Position numbers and translations under genes: made by a program | Assembly: GCF_003339775.1 (NCBI RefSeq) | Contig: NZ_CP031088.1 | Coordinates: forward strand, 930,001-994,000 | Direction: 5' to 3' | Source: Spiroplasma phoeniceum P40 | GTDB taxonomy: Bacteria > Bacillota_I > Bacilli_A > Mycoplasmatales > Mycoplasmataceae | DNA: 64,000 bases | Shown here: piece after piece, positions 51,919 to 60,364 of the stretch | How the letters are laid out: the number at the start of each line of letters is the position of its first letter | Position numbering within the stretch: the stretch's first letter is position 1 | The notes under the pieces: generated by a model | Told to the model about the DNA's origin: nothing | The model's database searches: none | What the model saw: the letters and a program-made list of their open reading frames with translations, nothing else

Positions 51919-52040
51919 TTTTATTTTTAAATTAAATAATTTTAATAAAAATGCATTTTTTGCTGTGATTAAATTTAAAAAAATATAAAAATTTGTTGAC
52001 AATAAAATTAAACATGGTATCTTTAAATTAAGTATGTGGA

Positions 52041-52775
52041 TTATTTATTCCATAATTTCTTAAATATACTAAATACCCTTAAATAATTTATACAATCATA
52101 ATCTAAAACTTGAAATAAATTATCCAACGAATAAAAATTTTGTTTAACATCATTAACAAAATAATTACTGTTAGATTTTTTAAGAATATCCATATTAAGC
52201 AATTCTTTATAATTAAAATTTAAAACTAAATAATTCATATCAAAATGTTTATAACTCTGATTGGCAATAATTGGCATAAATAAATATTGTATAATTTCTC
52301 AATTAAAAGTAAATTCATATTTTATATTGTTTTTATAAATAAAAATATCTAACAATTTATTTGGCGTTTTATAATCTATTATTAATCTACCCAAAGAACC
52401 CACCTCAGAAATATCTTTTGGGTTTCAACTTAATAAATAACTTCAACCAGTATTTTTAATTTTATTAAATCAAAAATTACTATCATTTTTATCAGCACTT
52501 ACATTTGGAATAAAAGGAGTTTCAACACCAAAACTAAATGCATAATTACTAGGGTCTAAACCTTGCATAAAATAATCTTGTCGCAACATTAAAGTAGACT
52601 GAAAATCATATTCATTTGCTTTTGCATAAGTTAAATCACTAAAATTATCATTATTTCTTGTTTCTACTTTACAAACATTACTAATATAATTTATAGTTGT
52701 AGCACTACAAAAAAGAAATATTCAACCAAATATTAAATAAAAAATAATAAATATATCTAATAATCGTTTTCGCAT
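52041..52775 (-). pseudogene. Plectrovirus A P1 adsorption-type protein, truncated by phage insertion
   Basis: Starts MRKRLLDIFIIFYLIFGWIF, a signal/membrane segment as in B's homologue, then FQSTLMLRQDYFMQGLDPSNYAFSFG, matching B (FQ/LQSTLMIKQDFFMHNL...). At 52103 the frame runs into phage DNA and adds about 20 foreign residues before a stop at 52041. The C-terminal half with the membrane anchor is missing and should lie left of the phage array. P1 proteins are thought to be pIII-like receptor-binding proteins. Confidence 0.8.
52056..52097. repeat. Right terminal inverted repeat of the phage (copy 2)
   Basis: Same as 18713-18754, followed by ATAAT and then the interrupted plectrovirus P1 gene. 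It marks the phage/target junction. Confidence 0.75.
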
Positions 52776-52787
52776 TGTTTTGACCCC

Positions 52788-53024
52788 CTAAACAATAAAA
52801 ATAATTCTAATACCCATAATAATAATTCCAAACGCCATATATAACTGGAAAATAGGATGTGTCGCAATAATAAATAACTGTGCTACTAATTTATAAAAAT
52901 CATTAGCAGACTCCAAATAATTTTTAACAGTAGAAAAACCTAAATCTGTTGCCACAACAATATTAGCAATAAAACCAAATCCAACAGTTAAACCAATAAC
53001 AAAGAAAAATATTAACTTTAACAT
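52788..53024 (-). CDS. Plectrovirus membrane protein, 78 aa
   Basis: Two hydrophobic segments (LIFFFVIGLTVGFGFIANIVV and YMAFGIIIMGIRIIFIV) around SANDFYKLVAQLFIIATHPIF. Starts in the stop of the upstream gene. The B homologue (59831-60058) has a stop codon. Probably a minor coat or assembly protein. Confidence 0.7.
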   Translation of the reverse strand: MLKLIFFFVIGLTVGFGFIANIVVATDLGFSTVKNYLESANDFYKLVAQLFIIATHPIFQLYMAFGIIIMGIRIIFIV

Positions 53025-53317
53025 TATTTATCACTATCCTTATTATTACTTTTAGAATTATTACTTATATTTTTAACTCCATTAGATATTTGCTTTCTTG
53101 CTTGTAAAGAAGAACGAGAAACTGAACTTAAACCACGAGAACTATTAACCAATAACATAATGACATTTATAACACCACCAATTACTCAAATTACAAATAA
53201 AGGAATATTTGTACCTGGCAATTTTAAAGTTCACATTCAATCCATTATTTTCATAAAAATATCAACCACAACATTAATAGCACCATTTCATACATCATTA
53301 GCAAGTAAATTAATCAT
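53024..53317 (-). CDS. Plectrovirus membrane protein, 97 aa
   Basis: MDWMWTLKLPGTNIPLFVIWVIGG and a membrane helix are followed by a Ser/Asn/Lys-rich tail. The B homologue at 60072-60362 shares MKIMDWMWTLKLP. It overlaps the Zot gene by 8 bp. Likely a minor coat protein. Confidence 0.7.
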
Positions 53318-54320
53318 TTTCTAACTCTCCCAAATTCTTTAATAAATGTTCCATCCCCATCTCTCGTAATTCATTAAGCGTAATATCTTTTTTAACAATA
53401 CTAGGTCAATTTTGTTTAATATAACTTGGTACTTTATCATTTTTTAAATCACGCACAAATTTTAAATATTTACTATCATATTGCATTGCAATAGATAAAG
53501 GAATTGTTATCTTAACAAAATTAATACCAATATCTTTATTAGATTTTTTACGAACTCTTTTCCCGTTTGCTGTTCGTTTAACTGTTTCCGTTTTTCATAC
53601 TAAATAATCATCTAAATCATCAAAGAAACCTATTTTCATTTTAAAATAAGGAAAAAATATACTAGGTGGAATACATTGCATAGGAACAATAATCATATTA
53701 GTAATTTCTCTATATTCCACTCAATTCTGATTAATTCGTTGTCCAGCAAAAACAATGTTATTATCAAACTGACGACATAATAAAAAATATGGAATTAAAC
53801 CACTAAACTTTTTATTGTTTTCTTCGGGTTTAGCACCATTCATATACAAAAATATTTCATCAAATAAAATTAAACTATCATTTGACGGTATCTTATAATT
53901 TTTATTTTTAAAATCTAAGTGGTTTAAACCTAAAACTCCAATTTTTTCATCATTAATAAAATAATTAGAATAAACATTATCAAATTTAGCAATTTGTGAT
54001 AAATAAGTCATCAATAAAGTTTTACCAGTACCCAAAGCACCGTTAATAATTGATATTGGACTACTTTTAACAATTTTAATTAATTTCCGTGTTTGAAAAA
54101 AATCACTAAAAAAAGACCAAAAGAAAATAATATTAAAAATTACTAAAAAAATAAAAAAGATAATATCTATAACTGATGTAGAACTAAAATATATAAACTG
54201 TAAATTAAAACAAACAATAAAAAAATAGAACAAAATATTTGCCATAAATCAATTTACATATCAATAAGAAACCTTAATATTTTTTTGTCTTCTAAATAAA
54301 TTAAAATAATTTTTAAACAT
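53310..54320 (-). CDS. Zot-like assembly ATPase (pI-like), 336 aa
   Basis: N-terminal membrane segments (residues 27-72), then Walker A NGALGTGKT (93-101) and Walker B DSLILFDEIFL. C-terminal AGQRINQNWVEYRE is typical of Zot/pI proteins that drive filamentous virion extrusion. ATG 54320 lies 5 bp after the upstream gene with GGTGGTG before it. UGA-Trp codons split it in the standard code. Confidence 0.85.
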
Positions 54321-54324
54321 ATAT

Positions 54325-54534
54325 CTACACCACCAATCTAATTGTTTTATATAAAATAAATATTGATAACCAAATTAGAAAAAAAACAACTAATCAAATA
54401 CCTATCATAATCACTGCATAAGTAATATTATCAATAGAACTACCAACAAAGTTATCAATTTCAGTTTTCGGAATAAAATAAAAAATTTGTAAAAGACCTT
54501 GATATACTCGTTGCAAAAAAGTATTTCAATCCAT
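54325..54534 (-). CDS. Plectrovirus membrane protein, 69 aa
   Basis: MDWNTFLQRVYQGLLQIFYF, then a hydrophobic segment (YAVIMIGIWLVVFFLIWLSI). B homologue at 61372-61569 (MTWNQFLDKVYQCLYQFAFF). The ATG overlaps the previous stop. Minor virion protein inferred. Confidence 0.7.
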
Positions 54535-54692
54535 TATTTTATCCACCTAAAAATACAACTTAAAATTAAAAATAACATACCAAAAACAAGTATTAAAAAT
54601 ACAACAAATATAACAATATCTAAAATAACAGGATGATTAACTCCGAAAATAATTGTCATAAATTCATAATATAAATCTCATACACTTTGCAT
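54534..54692 (-). CDS. Plectrovirus membrane protein, 52 aa
   Basis: MQSVWDLYYEFMTIIFGVNH and a single long membrane helix. B homologue at 61569-61733. AGAAAAA and GGAAAGGAAT lie upstream. Small coat-like protein. Confidence 0.65.
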
Positions 54693-54720
54693 TTTTCTTA
54701 TTCCTTTCCTAAATGTTAAC

Positions 54721-54740
54721 TACTAAAATCAAGGTTAGAG
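54721..54740. repeat. Inverted repeat left of coat gene (A)
   Basis: TACTAAAATCAAGGTTAGAG pairs perfectly with 55010-55029, enclosing the major coat gene. B has the same architecture with a different sequence. Confidence 0.85.
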
Positions 54741-54754
54741 TTTATTATTAAATA

Positions 54755-54958
54755 TTAAACTCCGTGAATTAACTTTCTGATTGTTTCAATTCCCAAAACC
54801 ACAAACATTAAAACTAACGGAATAATTAATAACATATGTGACCCTAAAAAAGTAATAAATCAGTTAGTAAAAGCAATCGCTCAATCAGCAAGAATTGCAG
54901 CAAAATCGCCTATTTGTTTAATAACATCAGCGTCGCCCGCTAATAAATTTAAATTCAT
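54755..54958 (-). CDS. Plectrovirus A major coat protein, 67 aa
   Basis: MNLNLLAGDADVIKQIGDFA, AFTNWFITFLGSHMLLIIPL and VLMFVVLGIETIRKLIHG: an amphipathic then hydrophobic helix, ending with a basic segment, as in filamentous phage major coat proteins. B's 63-aa protein shares IIPxVLMFVVLGIETxRKLIHG. Flanked by 20-bp inverted repeats. Confidence 0.8.
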
Positions 54959-55009
54959 TAATAACACCTCATTTAAAATACTTTCTATTAATAATAAAAC
55001 CTTCGCATA

Positions 55010-55029
55010 CTCTAACCTTGATTTTAGTA
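55010..55029. repeat. Inverted repeat right of coat gene (A)
   Basis: Partner of 54721-54740. Confidence 0.85.
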
Positions 55030-55089
55030 ATTAACACTAAAAACTAAAATCAATTTTTATACTTGCGAAGGTATTTGATTGATATTAAC

Positions 55090-55272
55090 TTATTCAACAG
55101 ACTTATCTGCTTTTTTAATTTTTCGTTTTCCCCATTCTTTAAATTCTACTTTTTTAGAACAATGCGGACAAATTAAATACTTATTTTTAAACCTAAATAT
55201 TGTATTAACTGTTAAAAAAATCAATAACATTAACATTGCAATTACTAAAATAATTGTTGCAAAAACGGTCAT
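55090..55272 (-). CDS. Membrane protein with zinc-knuckle tail, 60 aa
   Basis: An N-terminal membrane helix (ATIILVIAMLMLLIFLTVN) is followed by YLICPHCSKKVEFKEWGKRK, one CxxC. AAAGGTGGTGATAATTA precedes the ATG. Function unknown. Confidence 0.65.
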   Translation of the reverse strand: MTVFATIILVIAMLMLLIFLTVNTIFRFKNKYLICPHCSKKVEFKEWGKRKIKKADKSVE

Positions 55273-55291
55273 TAATTATCACCACCTTTTT

Positions 55292-55513
55292 TTAATTTTT
55301 GCTTTCTATATTTAACATATAATTTTTGACTTGCTCCACTAATAATTTAAAATGTTGTTCTTCCATAACACCAATATTAATAACTTTATGACTAAGATAC
55401 AATTTAATTGCTTTTCTTAACATAAATAATGGTATTTTAGTAGGTAAACATTGATGTATAACATTAACTAAATACTCTAATCGCTGTTTATATAACTTAG
55501 TTTGCTTTTTCAT
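55292..55513 (-). CDS. Small plectrovirus protein, 73 aa
   Basis: Starts MKKQTKLYKQRLEYLVNVIH, coupled to the upstream membrane peptide (stop and start overlap). Helical and basic. No homologue seen in B at this position. Confidence 0.55.
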   Translation of the reverse strand: MKKQTKLYKQRLEYLVNVIHQCLPTKIPLFMLRKAIKLYLSHKVINIGVMEEQHFKLLVEQVKNYMLNIESKN

Positions 55514-55629
55514 TAAAAAAATCCAACATAAACAAAAAACAATATAAACCAAATAACTAACAATAAACAAGAAACTATAAAAATAATTCAGTCTCAATTA
55601 ATATTTAATTTATCTTTATTTTTTGTCAT
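55513..55629 (-). CDS. 38-aa membrane peptide
   Basis: MTKNKDKLNINWDWIIFIVS, then a hydrophobic helix and a TAATG overlap with the next gene. Two UGA-Trp. Confidence 0.5.
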
Positions 55630-55715
55630 TATTTAACCTTAATAATTTTTTTATGTTTAGGACAAATAATATCTTGTCTATTACATAAATAACAATCTGA
55701 TTTTTTCTTAGTCAT
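55629..55715 (-). CDS. 28-aa zinc-knuckle peptide
   Basis: MTKKKSDCYLCNRQDIICPK with a basic end. A near-identical copy is in B (62825-62911; one D/I exchange and a V/I change). Conservation in both viruses supports translation. Confidence 0.6.
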   Translation of the reverse strand: MTKKKSDCYLCNRQDIICPKHKKIIKVK

Positions 55716-55839
55716 TATCTAACCTAGAATAATATTGATTAATTAAAACAACATTTTCATTAACACAATTCCAACAATAACGAGACCCATTTTCTCAAAC
55801 AATATCATTAATACAAACCATACATAACTGTTGTTGCAT
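55708..55839 (-). CDS. 43-aa zinc-ribbon peptide
   Basis: CMVC...CWNC pairs form a likely zinc ribbon (MQQQLCMVCINDIVWENGSR). B has the same peptide with few changes (62904-63035). Chained by overlap to neighbours. Confidence 0.65.
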
Positions 55840-55840
55840 A

Positions 55841-56155
55841 TTAACTATTGCTTTCTGTTATTGTTGAATTATTAGAATATTTATTAATAAAATCTTGTTC
55901 GGTTTCATAAGGCAATATTTTTGATATTTTACCGTTAAAACCAATTTCTACATTATAGAAACTACCTTCAATCATTTCAGGCAAACTATTTTGAAATTCA
56001 CTATCTTTACGAACTCATTTATCTTGGTATTCTTTACCAACTATTTTTTTACCTTCAACTCGTAAAAATGTATATACATCATAATAATTTTCTTTATTTG
56101 ACTTATCTTTAATAACTTGATTGTACTTAATATCACTTAAATAAACTTTAAACAT
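55841..56155 (-). CDS. Plectrovirus protein, ssDNA-binding candidate, 104 aa
   Basis: First gene after rep, preceded by AAAGGAATT. A beta-rich protein (MFKVYLSDIKYNQV, YYDVYTFLRVEGKK, FYNVEIGFNGKIS) with a disordered Ser/Asn tail. Position and fold pattern suit a pV-like ssDNA-binding protein, but this is inference. The B homologue is frameshifted. Confidence 0.6.
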
Positions 56156-56532
56156 AACTAAAAAATTCCTTTCATTTACATATATGTAAATAAAGGTTTC
56201 ACAAGGTTTAAAACTTTAAATAAAATAAATGTTAAAAAATAAAAACTAATTTAATAAAAAATTAATACAAAATGAATGTAAATATAAATGCAAAATAAAA
56301 ACATTTACCTATATTTAAAGTTTCCTGGCTGAAAACCTTTATTGGTTTGAATACTTAAATATAACTAAATGTTATATATAATATTCTAATTTAATTTTAC
56401 ATAACAAAATCAATATGTCAACTAGTACATATTTCAAAGCAAAAAATAAATTTATTTATAAATTTATATACTCACCTTGTTTTTTTTTTTTTTTTTGTTT
56501 TAATTAGTTATGTGGTATAGGTTCTGGCTGAA
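56156..56532. other. Plectrovirus A intergenic region after rep
   Basis: No gene. It holds one copy of the A-specific motif (56318-56354), AT-rich promoter-like sequence and an 18-nt T run (about 56480). A candidate replication origin region. Confidence 0.5.
56318..56354. promoter_or_regulatory. Motif TCCTGGCTGAAA plus hairpin AAACC/GGTTT (A)
   Basis: Identical 37-bp element at 57591-57627, so rep is bracketed. The TGGCTGAA core recurs at the rep stop (about 56524). B has GTGTCAGAA at the equivalent places. Confidence 0.6.
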
Positions 56533-57540
56533 CTATGCTACACAATTAGTACTTTCCATTTGGAAGGTACTTTTTTTAATATACCTTTGTTTACCTAAAT
56601 TAAGGTATTTATCTAATTTTTTTCGTGTTTTATATATGCCAATATCCGTTATTTTATTAAAAAACCGGAATATTTTTTTATCATACGGAACATATTCTTC
56701 CATTTGTCAAAAATAATCTTTATTTCAATCACTATCAATACTAACACCCATTAAATAACCATCTTTATTATTAAACATAAAATTATGTTTCGTTCCTTTT
56801 AAAGATGCAATTAATTCCATTTCGCACATTTCAATAACACCAACCTTTATAAGTGGGTCAGTACAATTTGTACTAAAACGATATGCTTTGATATTTAAGT
56901 CATAAATATTTTTACTTTTTTCTTCGCTTTGTGCTTTTACAATATATTTAGCAACATATTTACTAACAAATTCATTTGTACCAGTTTTAACTGGTAAATT
57001 TTTATTATATCCATAAGGTCAACATTTTCTAACTACTTTATTAGGGATATATTCACTAAATATTATATGAAAATGTATTCTTCCTTTTTTTTGATATTCA
57101 TAAGCAACTAAATATTTTAAGTCTTTATATTTATTTTTTTTATATTTAGAAAAATAATAATTTAATCTTCGAATAAATAATCTAAAATGATGGTTTGCTT
57201 TTTTAATATCTTGGACATTTTCAGCATAAGTTAAAGTTAAAAAACTCATATTTTTACAACCACTAAAATTATGAATTGCTTTACGAATACAATTTGCTTG
57301 AGAACGAACACGACTATTTACTAATTTAGTTTCATTTTCACCAGTATTTTTAATACCAGTTGGATTGCCATTACCAAATTTATTAATACATTCTAACGGT
57401 AATACAATCGTTTTAATATAAGGACCATAATATACTTTTTTAACATAATATTTTTGATTAACAAAATTACTACTATCAATATAAGGTCTGTATAGAACTT
57501 CTCCAGTCAAACGATTATAAGGATTTATATTTACATTCAT
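56533..57540 (-). CDS. rep: Rolling-circle replication initiator (HUH Rep), 335 aa
   Basis: Motif 1 FLTLTYAEN (100-108), the HUH motif GRIHFHIIFSEY (His 156 and 158), and a tyrosine in FVSKYVAKYIVKAQ (about 196-204) follow the order of Rep endonucleases. It nicks the viral replicative form to start rolling-circle synthesis. Four UGA-Trp codons split the standard-code frame. AGAAAGGAAATAAAA precedes the ATG. Confidence 0.9.
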
Positions 57541-57590
57541 TTTTTATTTCCTTTCTAAAACAAAAATAAAAAAACATTTACTTATATTTA

Positions 57591-57627
57591 AAGTTTCCTG
57601 GCTGAAAACCTTTATTGGTTTGAATAC
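57591..57627. promoter_or_regulatory. Upstream copy of the A-specific motif and hairpin
   Basis: Same as 56318-56354, 50 bp before rep. Candidate Rep-binding or transcription-terminating element. Confidence 0.6.
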
Positions 57628-57676
57628 ATTAAACATTTGGATAAATGTTTTTTTATTCTAATTTATTTACTAATTT

Positions 57677-57955
57677 TTATTTATCCTCAGTATTATTATT
57701 ACCTTGAATTTTTGCTTTTGTTTGTTCTATAAAATCATCGTATGAAATTGAAGTACTTTTTTCAATTGGATTTTTAATTTTTTCATCTAATTCTTTATAT
57801 TTTTGTTCTCAATATTTTTCATTATCTTTTTTTAATGTTTGGTTAAGCGGAGCATATAAGGCATCCATTTCTTTTCTAAAATCATCTGATTTTTTTCATC
57901 CAGTAATAGTTGCAAAAGCAACTCCAAATTCTAAAATAGTTTTTAAAATAATCAT
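57677..57955 (-). CDS. Plectrovirus protein, 92 aa
   Basis: AAAAAGGAGGG precedes the ATG. It opens MIILKTILEFGVAFATITGW (membrane-like), then a charged helical domain (YWEQKYKELDEKIKNPIEKS). It lies directly upstream of rep. Role unknown. Confidence 0.65.
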
Positions 57956-58121
57956 TTTCCCTCCTTTTTATTTCTAATTTCTATTATATTTATTTTTGAT
58001 TAGTTGTCAATTTTTAAACTTTTAATGTCCTTAAAAATCCTTTGGGACAGTTGTGTTACTTAATAAATTAATTATTGTTTAATTTAAATTAACAATAATA
58101 ATCTTTTCATTGTCTATTATT

Positions 58122-58550
58122 TCATTTAAATTTATTATTATATTTTCTATTATTAGTATGAAAATTAATAGTATAAATAATTTCTTCTGGAATTCTTTTG
58201 TTTTTAATATAAATATTACTATTTTCTTTTAATTTTATTTTTATATAACCATTAACATATTGTTGCTTCAAATCTTTATCTTCCAAAAATATATCACCTA
58301 TAATTTCTAAGTTTTCAATAAATATTTCTTGCGAAAGAAATATTTCTTTTTTCTCTTTTAAATTATTAAGAATTGTTTGTTTATCAACTTTATTTTTATA
58401 TATATATCCAATGTTTATATTATTATTAGTAATAATTTCCTGTAAAGTTGGTGCTTTTCTTTGATTATTATTTGGCATCATTGCCATTAATGGGGTTACT
58501 CCACTTGTTGTTATAGTAGTTGCTCCGATTAAACTTAGTATTTTTGTCAT
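58122..58550 (-). CDS. Secreted or membrane-anchored protein, 142 aa
   Basis: I chose ATG 58550 over a longer frame because AAAGAAAGGAAT precedes it and the product then starts with a typical Spiroplasma signal peptide (MTKILSLIGATTITTSGVTP). No lipobox Cys is present. The mature part has NINIGYIYKNKVDK and IENLEIIGDIFLEDK. Not recognised. Confidence 0.65.
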   Translation of the reverse strand: MTKILSLIGATTITTSGVTPLMAMMPNNNQRKAPTLQEIITNNNINIGYIYKNKVDKQTILNNLKEKKEIFLSQEIFIENLEIIGDIFLEDKDLKQQYVNGYIKIKLKENSNIYIKNKRIPEEIIYTINFHTNNRKYNNKFK

Positions 58551-58653
58551 ATATAATATTCCTTTCTTTTTTAATTTATATGTATTTAATAAATACAATA
58601 ATTTAATTATATTTATCATTTTTATATTGTCAATTTTGTTTTCTCCCGTTGTG

Positions 58654-58776
58654 CTAGTTAATCTAGTTAATCTAGTTAATCAAGGAAAGGGGCTTCGCCC
58701 CTAGGTCGCTTCGCGACCTGTACCCCAGCAAACAACACACGGGGAGGACATAAAGTCCCTCCTCCGTGGTGTTTGC
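58654..58776. other. GC-rich triple hairpin and 9-bp triplicate (plectrovirus origin/packaging region)
   Basis: Three CTAGTTAAT repeats (58654-58680) precede AGGGGC/GCCCCT (58688-58702), AGGTCGC/GCGACCT (58703-58719) and a long imperfect hairpin from GCAAACA to TGTTTGC (58728-58776). This is the most GC-rich stretch of the window and has no ORF. Filamentous phages use such folded non-coding DNA for complementary-strand origin and packaging. Confidence 0.65.
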
Positions 58777-58824
58777 CTATCTATTTGTCTCTGTCTGTGT
58801 CTGTCTTTGTTTTGCTTGTATTTA

Positions 58825-59815
58825 TTATAAATATCGCATAACACCATTAAACATCGCTAATGAGATAATAGCACCAAGGAATAATTTAAAAGTTATATCA
58901 AAGGCAAATAAATTACTAATATTTTCTCAAAGCAAATTAACATTATGGATAGTATTTCCCAAGGCATTAATATATTTACCAACCTCTTTAATACCAGGCA
59001 AATTATTAAACGCTCAAATAAGAGCATTAATAATATGTTTATCCAATCTATATCACGGAGCATCTAAATAAGGTAATTGTCATATTTTTCCACTGAAAAT
59101 ACCTCATATATACTCGGTAATTTATCAGTTTCAGTGTTTCAATTTGAATAAAAATAATATGAAAAATCTTTAACATCTACTTTATAAGCATTATAAAACC
59201 GAACTATTGGACTAGAAAAATAATTATCACTTCCAGCTCCGCGTAAACTAAAATACAAAGCCTTTGGATATAACAAAAAACCATTTTTTACAAAAAACAA
59301 AGAAAAAAACTTAACATATTCATAAGGATTACCAACATCAAAAATACCACGCAAAGTATTTGAATAAACAAAATATAAAATTCAAAATAAATTTTCTAAA
59401 TTTCAATTACCTTATAAAACATTATCAATATAATATTTTGGTTCTGCTAATTTAAAATTCTCTTCGGTAATTTTATATTTTTCAAAAAGACTGCGATAAC
59501 TAAAATCAATTTTTATTATATGATTTATCAACAAATTTTTTAATCAAAAATTTTTGTCTTTTGGTTCAATACTAACTCCATAAAACGGTTTTGCCAATCT
59601 TATACCAAAGGAAAAAGCATAATTTTCAAGACTTAAATTATGCATAAAAAAATCTTGTTTTATCATTAAAGTACTTTGTAAATCATATTTATTTAATTCA
59701 TTGATAGTTTTTTCGCTAAAATTGTCTTTTTTTCTGAAATAGTGCCATTAAAAAGAAATATTCACCCAAAAGGAATTAATAAAACAAGAAAAAAACTTAA
59801 TATTTTTTTACGCAT
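58825..59815 (-). pseudogene. Plectrovirus B P1 adsorption-type protein, broken
   Basis: Starts MRKKILSFFLVLLIPFGWIF. The reading frame shifts in an A7 run (about 59727-59733), meets TAA at 59412-59414, and shifts again near 59100-59110. Joining the pieces gives IWQLPYLDAPWYRLDKHI and the C-terminal anchor FKLFLGAIISLAMFNGVMRYL. This shows what A's P1 has lost. At least three lesions, so not functional. Confidence 0.8.
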
Positions 59816-59830
59816 AACATATTTTCCTTT

Positions 59831-60058
59831 CTATCTAACCACAAATATAACCCTTATAATCATAAGCATAATTCCAAAGACGATAAACAATCTAAAAATA
59901 GGGTGGGTTGCAATAATAAATAAATTAGCAACTAATTTATAAAATTCGTTTGAACTATTAAACCATTGTTTTATTGTTGCCATTGCTGTTTCTTATGCTA
60001 AAAAAATATTTGCAACAAACGCAGAACCAATAATGCCTATTACAAGAAAAAAAATCAT
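59831..60058 (-). pseudogene. Homologue of the 78-aa membrane protein, with stop
   Basis: Shares YKLVAxLFIIATHPIF with A. TAA at 59993-59995 interrupts after FVANIFLA. Confidence 0.7.
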
Positions 60059-60071
60059 AATAATTTAATCA

Positions 60072-60362
60072 TTATTTTTCACCTTTATTAGCTTTAATAT
60101 GTTTAATTTGTTTGCTATCTTTCAAACGAATAGCACCTAAACCCGTAGACATGGCAGAAGCGGTATTTTGAGACATTGTACTTAATTCTGGTGCTGAACC
60201 AACCAAACGCATAACAATTCCTAAAATACCCCCTATAATTCAAAGAACATATAAAGGGATGTCTGTTGCTGGCAATTTTAAAGTTCACATTCAATCCATA
60301 ATCTTCATAAATATATCAATAACAACATTAAAAGCATCATCCCAACTCGTTAATAAATTCAT
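60072..60362 (-). CDS. Plectrovirus B membrane protein, 96 aa
   Basis: Intact homologue of 53024-53317: FMKIMDWMWTLKLPATDIPL, membrane helix, Ser/Lys-rich tail. AAAAGGAGGTAAATA precedes the ATG. Confidence 0.65.
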
Positions 60363-60364
60363 AA

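Larger units (their letters stand above)
18760..52097. mobile_element. Complete tailed-phage prophage, about 33.3 kb, transposase-type ends
   Basis: One full phage unit lies between the left TIR-like end at 18760 and the right TIR-like end at 52097. It encodes portal, protease-capsid, connectors, tail tube, tape measure, Dit, terminase, RecT, SSB, two solitary methyltransferases, a type II R-M pair and a UPF0236/ISLre2-type transposase. The repeat period is 33,343 bp including a 5-bp ATAAT coupling sequence. It is joined on the left to another copy and on the right to the plectrovirus A P1 gene. Siphovirus morphology is inferred from the tape measure, phi13-type tail tube and Dit. Insertion by the transposase is inferred. 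Confidence 0.85.
33345..52102. repeat. 18.76-kb direct duplication of window positions 1-18759
   Basis: The sequence matches 1-18759 at offset +33344, changing to +33343 after a single T deletion near 45279. The match stops after ATAAT at 18759/52102. Copy 1 continues with GACTGTATAA and copy 2 with CTAAAACTTG (plectrovirus). Near-identity means very recent tandem integration, an active phage, or an assembly that unrolled a circular or concatemeric phage. Confidence 0.95.
52103..58780 (-). mobile_element. Integrated SpV1-type plectrovirus A (5' end of P1 cut by phage)
   Basis: All genes read leftward: secreted protein, 92-aa protein, Rep, small proteins, coat, Zot-like ATPase, membrane proteins, P1. 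The order and proteins fit Spiroplasma plectroviruses (filamentous ssDNA phage). The left edge is the siphophage insertion. The boundary with B near the GC-rich hairpins is approximate. Confidence 0.85.

Noticed and set aside
52041-52102. The last ~20 residues of the truncated P1 frame as a real domain
   Set aside because: They are translated from the phage right end and its flank by chance read-through.
58766-59071. Plus-strand 101-aa frame across the plectrovirus junction
   Set aside because: It is antisense to the P1 pseudogene C-terminus and starts in the hairpin region without a ribosome site.
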